Positions 1 through 6,198 of a stretch of DNA of 11,307 nucleotides are shown here, piece by piece. The stretch is from Synergistaceae bacterium (GTDB lineage Bacteria; Synergistota; Synergistia; Synergistales; Aminobacteriaceae), in assembly GCA_017446645.1 (NCBI GenBank), contig JAFSQO010000270.1, forward strand, positions 1 through 11,307, in the 5' to 3' direction. The notes below the pieces were generated by a model. The model had not been told where the DNA came from and ran no database searches. It worked only from the letters and a program-made list of their open reading frames with translations. The position numbers and the translations under genes were made by a program. How positions within the stretch are numbered: position 1 is the stretch's first letter; each line of letters starts with the position of its first letter.

Positions 1-2
1 CA

Positions 3-47
3 GACGCAGAGTCACCAGGGTTCGGCGCTACAGAAGATATTAATTAA
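3..47 (+). CDS. Possible 3' end of a plus-strand gene entering from the left edge
   Basis: A short open frame reads D-A-E-S-P-G-F-G-A-T-E-D-I-N and stops with TAA at 45-47, eight bases before a strong hairpin with a plus-strand T-run. That position suits the last codons of a gene convergent with degP. A second frame (2-43, arginine-rich, also ending TAA) is equally open, so the choice of frame is a guess. No product can be named from 14 residues. Confidence 0.2.
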   Translation, partial: DAESPGFGATEDIN

Positions 48-50
48 GCA

Positions 51-94
51 AAATCCCCCGACTCAGTTCACGTGAAGCCGGGGGAAATTTTTTT
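51..94. terminator. Bidirectional intrinsic terminator
   Basis: CCCCCG (55-60) pairs perfectly with CGGGGG (79-84). The loop contains the small palindrome TTCACGTGAA (67-76), which can form an inner arm. On the plus strand the hairpin is followed by a T7 run (88-94). On the minus strand it is followed by ATTTTGCTT. It lies about 18 bases past the degP stop, so it ends the minus-strand cluster and probably also a convergent plus-strand transcript from the left. Confidence 0.8.
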
Positions 95-101
95 ACTTTT
101 A

Positions 102-1544
102 CTATTTGCTGTTATCCTGTTTTTCTAGCCTGATTATGAACGGTGAGCCTTTACGTTCCATCATGAGCACGATTGAGTCACTGTTACCTGCTGCTTTCTT
201 AGCTTCTGCAGGGGTTTTTACGTCCAGAGCATTAATTTCGAGGATTAAATCGCCTTCCCTTACGCCCTTTTCGTAGTATGCCGGCGAATTAGGGTCAACT
301 TTAGTGATTACAAGACCTTCACTTGCCGAGTCAATATTGTATTGCTTGCGTAACGAGTCATTGACGGTCGAGATTTCAGTAATTCCGTAATCCTTCAGTA
401 CTTCGCCGTCCTGTCTGCCCGCTGGTGTGCTGCTTGATTCCGGGCTTTTTCTGCCGTCTGCTGAGTTTGCGCGTTCGCCGAGCTTGACGTTAAACCTCAT
501 TTCTCTGCCTTTCCTGACGATTACGAGTCTTGCAGTAGTATTCGGAGCGAGTGTTCTGACTTTCTGGACGAATGCGCCTGCGTCTTTGATTTTCTCGCCG
601 TTGAGTTCGATTACTACATCACCGCGCTTGATGCCTTCTTTGTCTGCCGGGTCTCCCTTGAAGACTTCGAGGACCATTGCGCCCTGTTTGCCTTTGACAC
701 CGTAAGCCTTTGCTATTTCTTCATCGATGTCGCGGACACTGACACCGAGCCAGCCCCTTCTTGCGTGTCCGTAAGATACGAGGTCGCCCATGATTTCCTT
801 TGCTTTGTTTACGGGAACAGCGAAGCCCATACCCTGAGCATATGGGATAATAGCCGTGTTTATAGCTATGACCTTGCCTTCCATGTTGAGCAGGGGGCCG
901 CCTGAGTTGCCTGGGTTAATAGCTGCGTCAGTCTGCATGAAGTCATCAAAGTTTATATCTTGAGCGTGAATGCTCCTGTTCTTTGCTGATATAACTCCTG
1001 TAGTTACAGTCTGCTCGAAACCGTAGGGATTGCCTATAGCTACGACATATTCGCCGACTTCGACAGCGTCAGAGTCACCAAGTTCAAGAACTGGCAGATC
1101 CGTATCAGGCTCAATCTTGATTACAGCCAGGTCATACGTTGGGTCATTGCCCTTAAGTGTAGCAGGGTATGTCTTTTTGCTGCCGTCCGGTAGTAATACT
1201 GATACTGTAATCTTGTCAACTTTATCGACAACGTGATTATTTGTGAGAATTAAGCCTTCTTTCGACACTATGAAGCCTGAACCCATGCCCTTCATCGGGA
1301 CTGAACGCGTAAAATCTTTGAACGAGTCCCCGAAAAAGTGCTTAAATATCGGATCATCATCGAACGGGAAAGGAGTCCTTGAACGTCTTGCGATCTTCTC
1401 AACGTCAATATTGACAACTGCAAGAGAAGCACGTTTCACTATCGGGACTATCGGATTGTTGATGCTCCCAGCGAATGAACCTGCTGCCGAAACAAGGATT
1501 AATGCAAGCGTCAGAGTCAACGCCATAAATATTTTCTTTGTCAT
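102..1544 (-). CDS. degP: Periplasmic serine protease, DegP/HtrA (Do) family
   Basis: ATP-independent envelope serine protease/chaperone that degrades misfolded exported proteins. Residues 1-25 form a signal peptide (basic start, hydrophobic core, cleavage near SFA-G), with no lipobox cysteine. The trypsin-like domain shows the full triad: His104 in TNNHVV, Asp138 in YDLAV and Ser214 in GNSGGPL. Two PDZ domains follow, about 264-355 (from RGWLGVSV) and about 385-475. They are joined by a hydrophilic Ser/Pro/Gly-rich linker near 358-380. The 480-residue length is normal for two-PDZ members. The ATG has a clear GGAGGT site at 1553-1558. It lies 89 bases downstream of the Lgt-like gene and is followed by a terminator, so it may be the last gene of that cluster or have its own promoter. 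I found no convincing -35/-10 pair in the gap and no recognisable heat-shock operator. Confidence 0.96.
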   Translation of the reverse strand: MTKKIFMALTLTLALILVSAAGSFAGSINNPIVPIVKRASLAVVNIDVEKIARRSRTPFPFDDDPIFKHFFGDSFKDFTRSVPMKGMGSGFIVSKEGLILTNNHVVDKVDKITVSVLLPDGSKKTYPATLKGNDPTYDLAVIKIEPDTDLPVLELGDSDAVEVGEYVVAIGNPYGFEQTVTTGVISAKNRSIHAQDINFDDFMQTDAAINPGNSGGPLLNMEGKVIAINTAIIPYAQGMGFAVPVNKAKEIMGDLVSYGHARRGWLGVSVRDIDEEIAKAYGVKGKQGAMVLEVFKGDPADKEGIKRGDVVIELNGEKIKDAGAFVQKVRTLAPNTTARLVIVRKGREMRFNVKLGERANSADGRKSPESSSTPAGRQDGEVLKDYGITEISTVNDSLRKQYNIDSASEGLVITKVDPNSPAYYEKGVREGDLILEINALDVKTPAEAKKAAGNSDSIVLMMERKGSPFIIRLEKQDNSK

Positions 1545-1552
1545 TATAAATT

Positions 1553-1558
1553 ACCTCC
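1553..1558 (-). promoter_or_regulatory. Ribosome binding site of degP
   Basis: GGAGGT on the minus strand, eight bases before the ATG at 1544-1542. It fixes the start. A run of nine A residues (minus strand) lies just upstream in the otherwise featureless 89-base gap. Confidence 0.75.
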
Positions 1559-1633
1559 GAATTAATTTTTTTTTCAGGCATGTATTTTAGTCTCATGTGT
1601 AAATAACTTCATGCTTTATTTTACTTATCTTAA

Positions 1634-2392
1634 CTATTCGTGTTTGTCTGAAAAAATTTTACGTAAATTCACCGCAAGCCATAAGCATTCCAGCGGGAGG
1701 GCAATCATCAGGGCTTTATAATTCCAGTAATGAAATAGTGACTCAGGTTCCCTTACGAAAGCTATCGAGAGCCTCATCACTGCATAGAGAATTAATGCCA
1801 TTGGGGTGATTACTTTACGTTTACGGGGCAAAACTTTTTTCTCGACCCATAACAGAATCACAACGTTCACGAGTGCAAACAGCGAGTAATAAATCTGCAC
1901 AGGGTGTCTTGTTATGCCTGCCTTGTCATTAGGGAAGTGAAGGGCCGTCCAGAAATGAGACTCCAGTCCAACGCAGCAGCCATTGAGAAAACAACCCCAG
2001 CGGCCTATACAGATTGCTAGCATTCCAGGAATTGCAGAGACCTCACATAATTCCAGAAACGATATTTTTTTGCTTCGATAACAGAGAATCATAGCAGCCA
2101 GAATTGCCCCGACGATTGCTCCGCCTTCTTCGAGTCCCCCGTGATTTAGGTCAAGCAGCAGAGACGGATCATTGACGTAATCCCGGAAGTTCTTGATGTA
2201 TTCAGGTGCCCTTGCTCCCAGAAGCATGAATAAGAATGAGATTGCCATAATCCGCCTTGCTTCGTCTTCGTCAAGGTGATAGAGTGAGAGCCTCTTCATC
2301 GACCAAAGAATAGCGAGTGATAAAGCAACGAACCAGATTACACTGTACGAGTCAAGCCTGAAACTGCCGATTTGCAACAGAGTCGGGTACAT
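1634..2392 (-). CDS. lgt: Divergent prolipoprotein diacylglyceryl transferase (Lgt) family membrane protein
   Basis: Lgt moves a diacylglyceryl group from phosphatidylglycerol to the lipobox cysteine of prolipoproteins in the inner membrane. This 252-residue protein has several hydrophobic segments (about 15-32, 48-60, 92-104, 118-136, 165-182, 196-213, 226-241). It also has family landmarks: HGGLEEGG (84-91), GRWGCFLNGCCVG (130-142), RHPVQIYYS (162-170) and R207 in the last third. By eye, positions important in E. coli Lgt differ. The GRxGNFxNGE signature is GRWGCFLNGCC here, so the key Asn and Glu are both Cys, the SFHGG histidine is Glu, and the Glu after the final Arg is Ala. It therefore belongs to the GCFxxGCC subgroup and activity is not certain. 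Its start is two bases after the hydrolase stop, with a GGGAGAG site inside that gene's end, implying coupled translation. Membership of the Lgt family is firm. Use of the lgt symbol is provisional. Confidence 0.8.
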   Translation of the reverse strand: MYPTLLQIGSFRLDSYSVIWFVALSLAILWSMKRLSLYHLDEDEARRIMAISFLFMLLGARAPEYIKNFRDYVNDPSLLLDLNHGGLEEGGAIVGAILAAMILCYRSKKISFLELCEVSAIPGMLAICIGRWGCFLNGCCVGLESHFWTALHFPNDKAGITRHPVQIYYSLFALVNVVILLWVEKKVLPRKRKVITPMALILYAVMRLSIAFVREPESLFHYWNYKALMIALPLECLWLAVNLRKIFSDKHE

Positions 2393-2394
2393 GA

Positions 2395-3366
2395 TTATTC
2401 ACTCTCCCAGAGAAGAATGTTGTCATCGAAAAATGCCCTGACTCTTCCCTGAGTCTTCAGCCATGACAGAAAAGAACGAACGGTGCTGCCTACTAGAACA
2501 TACTGCTCGAAGTTCATGCTTAGATTATAGAGTGCGAATAATTTCTGCAAAATCCTCTCGAAGTTAAGCGGCTCCCTGCATATCTTCATGATGTCACTTG
2601 CAATATTATTGACGCTGTCGATGTTGTATTGAGCCAGGTCAAAAATGTTATCAGTGAGTTCAGCATGAGAAGGCACGAAGTAATTTGCGTTGAGGGTCTT
2701 TACTTTCTCAAGGGTTGACAAGTAAGCAGCAACGTCATAGATAAACACTATTCGGTATTTCTCAAGAGCCTCACGTGACGCAAGACAGTCAGCAAGGAAA
2801 ATTACGTCATCAGGTGTCCTGAAGCCAACCATGTCAAAGAAATGTCCGGGCAAATTTATAATCTCGAAACCTTCAGGAAGACTTTCAGGAGTGAGAAGCT
2901 CTGCGTTGCTTTCCTGAGCCATCAAGAACTTGTGACGCAATTCATCAACAGGGAAGCCACCGAACAGAAAAGCAGGTTCGAGCAAAGTATGCCGAGTGAA
3001 ATCGCATTCTATTCCGGGCGCGTAAATTTTGCAGCCGGTTTGAGCCTGAAGGTATTTATTGCCCCCAATGTGATCTGCGTTAGAGTGTGTGTTATAGATT
3101 GCCTGTAACTTCCAGCCGTTTTTGTCGAGGATTTGCCTGACTTTACGGCCTGCCTCTTTGTCGTTGCCGCTGTCGATTAAGCAGACTTCAGAAGATAACA
3201 CCCCCCTAAATCCCCCCTTGACAGGAGGGACTTGTGACATCGCGTTTTTCACCGTCCCCTGTGAAGGGGAAGGCCGGGAAGAGGTTTCACCAAGTCTCAC
3301 GAGACCAATCTTCGCGGGACTCTGAATGTAATAGCTGTTACCTGCTATATGAACTAACTCGTACAT
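2395..3366 (-). CDS. Metallo-beta-lactamase-fold hydrolase with an in-frame insert
   Basis: Metal-dependent hydrolase of unknown substrate, 323 residues, with no signal peptide, so cytoplasmic. The metal motif reads THSNADH (93-99): His94, Asp98 and His99 are present but the second His of HxHxDH is Asn96. Later ligand candidates are His175 (LPGH), Asp193 (LADC) and His234 (PSHAEL). The C-terminal 90 residues are predicted to be mainly helical. Residues 28-60 are a Ser/Pro/Gly-rich stretch that breaks the expected run from RLGE into VCLIDSG, where the first strands of the fold should be nearly continuous. It corresponds to a GC-rich hairpin element in the DNA. The ATG overlaps the upstream ligase stop (TAATG), so translation is probably coupled, and the stop is two bases before the Lgt-like start. 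The tight link to an acyl-CoA ligase suggests a substrate in CoA-thioester or acyl metabolism, but this is inference. Confidence 0.88.
   Translation of the reverse strand: MYELVHIAGNSYYIQSPAKIGLVRLGETSSRPSPSQGTVKNAMSQVPPVKGGFRGVLSSEVCLIDSGNDKEAGRKVRQILDKNGWKLQAIYNTHSNADHIGGNKYLQAQTGCKIYAPGIECDFTRHTLLEPAFLFGGFPVDELRHKFLMAQESNAELLTPESLPEGFEIINLPGHFFDMVGFRTPDDVIFLADCLASREALEKYRIVFIYDVAAYLSTLEKVKTLNANYFVPSHAELTDNIFDLAQYNIDSVNNIASDIMKICREPLNFERILQKLFALYNLSMNFEQYVLVGSTVRSFLSWLKTQGRVRAFFDDNILLWESE
3187..3285 (-). repeat. GC-rich double-hairpin element inserted in frame in the hydrolase gene
   Basis: A 99-base (33-codon) segment differs sharply from its surroundings in composition. It holds two hairpins. 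TCCCCCC (3211-3217) faces GGAGGGA (3224-3230) across a six-base loop. TCCCC (3255-3259) faces GGGGA (3266-3270) across another six-base loop. A C-run (3201-3206) flanks the first. Translated, it gives a linker containing PPVKGGFRG. It sits exactly between two recognisable parts of the hydrolase N-terminus and keeps the frame. This resembles dispersed palindromic elements that insert inside bacterial genes. No second copy occurs in this window. Confidence 0.6.
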
Positions 3367-5009
3367 TATTTTTTCTCTGATTCTGCTTCTGAGTAAAAGC
3401 TGCTGCCCTGAGCGTACATCTTGCGTAATTTAGGCTTCTCGATTTTCCCCGTGGGATTTCTCGGAACGTCGGCAAAAATAATTTTTCTGGGTCTCTTGTA
3501 TCTCGGCAAATCAAGACAGAACCTGTCAATTTCTTCTGCTGTGCATTCCATTCCCTGCTTAATCTGGATAATGGCCGCTGCAATCTCACCCAGTCTAGGC
3601 TCAGGAAGTCCGATAACTGCAACGTCATGAACTTTCGGGTGCTTCATCAGGAAGTTCTCGATTTGGACGGGATAGAGATTTTCACCGCCCGTTATGATTA
3701 CGTCTTTTTTGCGGTCAACGAGCCACACAAAGCCTTCACTGTCCATCATGGCCATGTCTCCGGTAAAGAGCCAGCCGTCTTTAATCGTCTCTGCCGTAGC
3801 TTCCGGGTTCTTATAGTAGCACAGCATGACCCCCGGACCCTTTACGCAGAGTTCTCCGGTCTCGCCTTGAGGTACTTTGTTGCCTTCACTGTCTACGATT
3901 TTGAGTTTCCAGCCATAGCCAGGCACACCGATAGCACCGACTTTGTGAATGTTTTCGATTCCAAGATGAACACAACCAGGCCCAGTTGACTCTGAAAGTC
4001 CGTAATTCGTGTCGTACTTGTGAGTCGGGAAATAGTCCAGCCAATGCTTTATGAGTGACGGCGGAACAGGCTGCGCACCGATATGCATTAATCGCAGTTG
4101 TGATAATCGTCTGCCTTCGAGCTTAATATCTCCCCTGTCAAGAGCTGTAAGAATATCTTGGCACCACGGCACTAAGAGCCACACGATTGTGCAGAGTTCC
4201 AGAGATATGACATCAAGAATTGCCTTCGGTGACGTACCCTTGAGCAATACGGCCCTGCTTCCCGTGTAGAGCGACCCGAACCAGTGCATTTTTGCGCCTG
4301 TGTGATATAACGGCGGAATACAGAGAAAAATGTCGTTATGTGTTGTCTCATGGTGAACTGCTTCCATGTGTGCCGACTGCATCAAAGCCGTATGATTGTG
4401 CAAAATAGCCTTCGGAAATCCTGTAGTTCCTGAAGAGAAATATATTGCAGCCTCGTCAGTATCTTCGACTAATACTTTCGGGGCCTGTGATGAGCAGTTA
4501 TTTACGGCTTCGTTATAGCTTTCTGCAAATGAAGGGCAGTTAGTGCCTACAAAGAAAAGTAAACACGTTTCACCGAGAGCAAGCACTGTATTCTCGACCC
4601 TGCCGATGAACTCCGGGCCAAAGAAGAGAATTTCAACGTCAGCGAGTTTCACACAGTACTCTATTTCTTCAGATGAGTATCGAAAATTCAAGGGGACTGC
4701 AATTGCTCCCGTTTTGAGAATTCCGAAATAGATTGGCAGCCATTCAAGACAGTTCATCAAGAGAATGCCTACTTTCTGGCCTTTCTTAACGCCCCTGGAG
4801 AGCAGCATGTTAGCTACACGGTTAGCCTTCTCGTCAAAGACAGACCAGGTTATTTCGCGTCTGTATGGTTTTGAGGAAGTAGGCTGAATTAATGCGTATT
4901 CTTTCCACGTGAGCCTTACTGGTTCCTGCTGTTCCGGGTTAATTTCTACTAGGGCAACTTCATCGCCGTATAGCTTAGAATTTCGTTCAAGTAAATCTGT
5001 AATTGGCAT
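3366..5009 (-). CDS. Acyl-CoA ligase (AMP-forming), class I adenylate-forming family
   Basis: Activates a carboxylic acid with ATP to an acyl-adenylate, then transfers it to CoA. The 547-residue protein has the family motifs in order: the phosphate-binding SSGTTGFPK (192-200), YGLSEST (336-342), TGD (416-418) with Asp418 for ribose binding, hinge-region VDRKKD (431-436) and the C-terminal catalytic Lys522 in NPTGKIEK. The N-terminal domain covers roughly 1-425 and the mobile C-terminal domain the rest. No signal peptide or membrane segment is visible, so it is cytoplasmic. Which acid it uses cannot be told from sequence; medium-chain or other fatty acids are plausible. A GGAAGGAA site lies 12 bases before the ATG, rather far. 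It is the first gene of a cluster with the hydrolase (one-base overlap) and the Lgt-like gene. A candidate promoter and a terminator lie in the 131 bases upstream. Confidence 0.92.
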   Translation of the reverse strand: MPITDLLERNSKLYGDEVALVEINPEQQEPVRLTWKEYALIQPTSSKPYRREITWSVFDEKANRVANMLLSRGVKKGQKVGILLMNCLEWLPIYFGILKTGAIAVPLNFRYSSEEIEYCVKLADVEILFFGPEFIGRVENTVLALGETCLLFFVGTNCPSFAESYNEAVNNCSSQAPKVLVEDTDEAAIYFSSGTTGFPKAILHNHTALMQSAHMEAVHHETTHNDIFLCIPPLYHTGAKMHWFGSLYTGSRAVLLKGTSPKAILDVISLELCTIVWLLVPWCQDILTALDRGDIKLEGRRLSQLRLMHIGAQPVPPSLIKHWLDYFPTHKYDTNYGLSESTGPGCVHLGIENIHKVGAIGVPGYGWKLKIVDSEGNKVPQGETGELCVKGPGVMLCYYKNPEATAETIKDGWLFTGDMAMMDSEGFVWLVDRKKDVIITGGENLYPVQIENFLMKHPKVHDVAVIGLPEPRLGEIAAAIIQIKQGMECTAEEIDRFCLDLPRYKRPRKIIFADVPRNPTGKIEKPKLRKMYAQGSSFYSEAESEKK

Positions 5010-5060
5010 AAAATAAAAAATTTCCTTCCGTTTACGATATTATGCATACAACAATATAGC

Positions 5061-5089
5061 AAAAAGCCCTGTCATGTGTGAACAGGACT
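5061..5089 (-). terminator. Intrinsic terminator after the solute-binding protein gene
   Basis: Read on the minus strand, AGTCCTGT (5089-5082) pairs with ACAGGGCT (5072-5065) with one G-T wobble and a nine-base loop, followed by a T5 tract. It lies about 50 bases past the stop of the solute-binding protein gene. Its hairpin starts just after the -10 box of a candidate promoter for the ligase. Confidence 0.8.
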
Positions 5090-5094
5090 CTGCG

Positions 5095-5123
5095 AAAATA
5101 CATTAAAGTTTTTGGAATGTCAA
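5095..5123 (-). promoter_or_regulatory. Candidate sigma-70-type promoter for the ligase-hydrolase-Lgt cluster
   Basis: Minus strand TTGACA (5123-5118, perfect -35), a 17-base spacer, then TATTTT (5100-5095, 4 of 6 for -10). The predicted start falls near 5088, at the foot of the terminator hairpin, giving a leader of about 79 bases to the ligase ATG. A weaker alternative -10, TAATAT at 5042-5037, lies after the hairpin without a good -35. Confidence 0.5.
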
Positions 5124-5140
5124 GTTATTCAGGAGCGTGA

Positions 5141-6121
5141 TTATTTCTTGAAGATATTATCGAACGTGTTGAGAATCTTGTCCGAGTTATCAGCCAAAGC
5201 CTGAAGGTCTACGTTCATTGCCGACTTTGCTATATTCTCAACGTCAACGCCTTCCTGTTTAATGTCATTGCGTACCGATAAAAGATTATTTGCGATTAAA
5301 ATCTCCTGGCCCTCTTTCGATAAAATAAAGTCATAGAGCAGTTTTCCGTTCTCGTTGTTGGGGCTTCCCTTGACGAGTCCAATAGGTGAGAAAATCGAGA
5401 TTAAATCCTTCTTGAGATAAGTAAACCCAATCGGTGAACCCTGAGCCATCAAGTTATGCGATACGTAATCTAACATTATGCCGACCTGATATGCACTTGC
5501 TGCGACCTGATTATGTGTTGCTGTAGTCCCTGATTCGAGTTCACAGCCGTTAGCACGCAATTTCTTGAAATACTCTTCGCCATATTCCGGGCTGGCGAGC
5601 AATGCTGCGACAAAGTATTTTGTAGTCCCTGCGCTTGAAGGGTCAGTCATAACGATTTGGCCTTCCCACTTAGGGTCAAGTAAATCGTTCCAGCTTTGAG
5701 GGGCATTTTCAGGTTCAACGAGTGCAGAGTTATAGCCGATACCCATGTTCATCATTCGTGCACCTGTGTAGTATCCTTCAGGGTCAATGAACTTTGTATC
5801 GATATTCTTTGCTTCAGGTGATGAATACTGAGCGAGTATGCCTTCCTTCTTGAATGAAATATAGTCCGCCGGGTCACCTACCCAGATAACGTCAGCAGCT
5901 ACTTGGCCGGCCTGGTGTTCTGTAGCGATTTTCGTGATGACTCTGCCTGTTCCTGCAAAATAATAGTCCATTGTGATGTCAGGATATTTTGCCTCAAAGC
6001 CCCGTTTTATGGCTACGAGCTGGTCCTCCTGCATTGATGAGTACATCATGACCTTGCCCGCTGAGAAGGCACTGGAGACGCTGAGAATGACGAGTAATAA
6101 TGCGAGAATAAAACGTTTCAT
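5141..6121 (-). CDS. ABC transporter periplasmic solute-binding protein (Fe3+/polyamine/phosphonate-type fold)
   Basis: Periplasmic binding protein that captures a small solute or metal for an ABC importer. Residues 1-21 form a signal peptide ending near AFSA-GK. There is no lipobox cysteine, so it should be a soluble periplasmic protein, which favours a diderm host. The mature part shows class II binding-protein hallmarks: GTGRVITKI (57-65), ADVIWVGDPADY (76-87), SWNDLLDPKWEGQIVMTDPS (143-162), a hinge region with LDYVSHNLMAQGSPIGF (217-233) and a helical C-terminus. The 326-residue length fits the ferric-iron and 2-aminoethylphosphonate-type binding proteins. The ligand cannot be assigned, and the paired iron-binding tyrosines of FbpA are not obvious. 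No permease or ATPase gene lies next to it: the gene is flanked by its own terminator and the divergent glf, so it is an orphan here. An AGGT site lies ten bases before the ATG. Confidence 0.9.
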   Translation of the reverse strand: MKRFILALLLVILSVSSAFSAGKVMMYSSMQEDQLVAIKRGFEAKYPDITMDYYFAGTGRVITKIATEHQAGQVAADVIWVGDPADYISFKKEGILAQYSSPEAKNIDTKFIDPEGYYTGARMMNMGIGYNSALVEPENAPQSWNDLLDPKWEGQIVMTDPSSAGTTKYFVAALLASPEYGEEYFKKLRANGCELESGTTATHNQVAASAYQVGIMLDYVSHNLMAQGSPIGFTYLKKDLISIFSPIGLVKGSPNNENGKLLYDFILSKEGQEILIANNLLSVRNDIKQEGVDVENIAKSAMNVDLQALADNSDKILNTFDNIFKK

Positions 6122-6168
6122 GAAAAATTACCTGCCTTTATGTATGATAATGTTTTATAGATACGAAA

Positions 6169-6197
6169 ATTATATTACACTTGTAAGGAGATTTAAA
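6169..6197 (-). promoter_or_regulatory. Candidate promoter of the solute-binding protein gene
   Basis: Minus strand TTTAAA (6197-6192, 4 of 6), a 17-base spacer, then a perfect TATAAT (6174-6169). The predicted start is near 6162, giving a leader of about 40 bases. The -35 and spacer lie over the ribosome site and start of the divergent glf. No comparably good plus-strand promoter for glf is visible in the 77-base gap. Confidence 0.6.
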
Positions 6198-6198
6198 C

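Noticed and set aside
262..275. CxxC...CxxC cluster in PheS (residue numbers) as a novel zinc insert
   Set aside because: A similar Cys pattern before GTGW is common in bacterial PheS as I recall the family, so it is noted in the gene entry and not treated as new.
427..705. Open frames antisense to degP (also 1030-1236 and 1243-1590)
   Set aside because: They have no ribosome sites, family motifs or independent signals, and lie opposite strongly conserved protease and PDZ coding sequence.
1545..1633. Promoter or terminator in the gap between the Lgt-like gene and degP
   Set aside because: Only isolated TAAAAT-like words and an A-run are present. No -35 with proper spacing and no stable hairpin with a T-tract was found.
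3338..3628. 96-codon minus-strand frame within the ligase and hydrolase junction
   Set aside because: It is in a different frame from two well-supported genes, has an Arg-rich composition typical of out-of-frame translation and shows no recognisable domain.
3627..3989. 120-codon plus-strand open frame opposite the acyl-CoA ligase
   Set aside because: It lies opposite the conserved C-terminal ligase motifs. The openness follows from the real gene's codon use, and no ribosome site was found.
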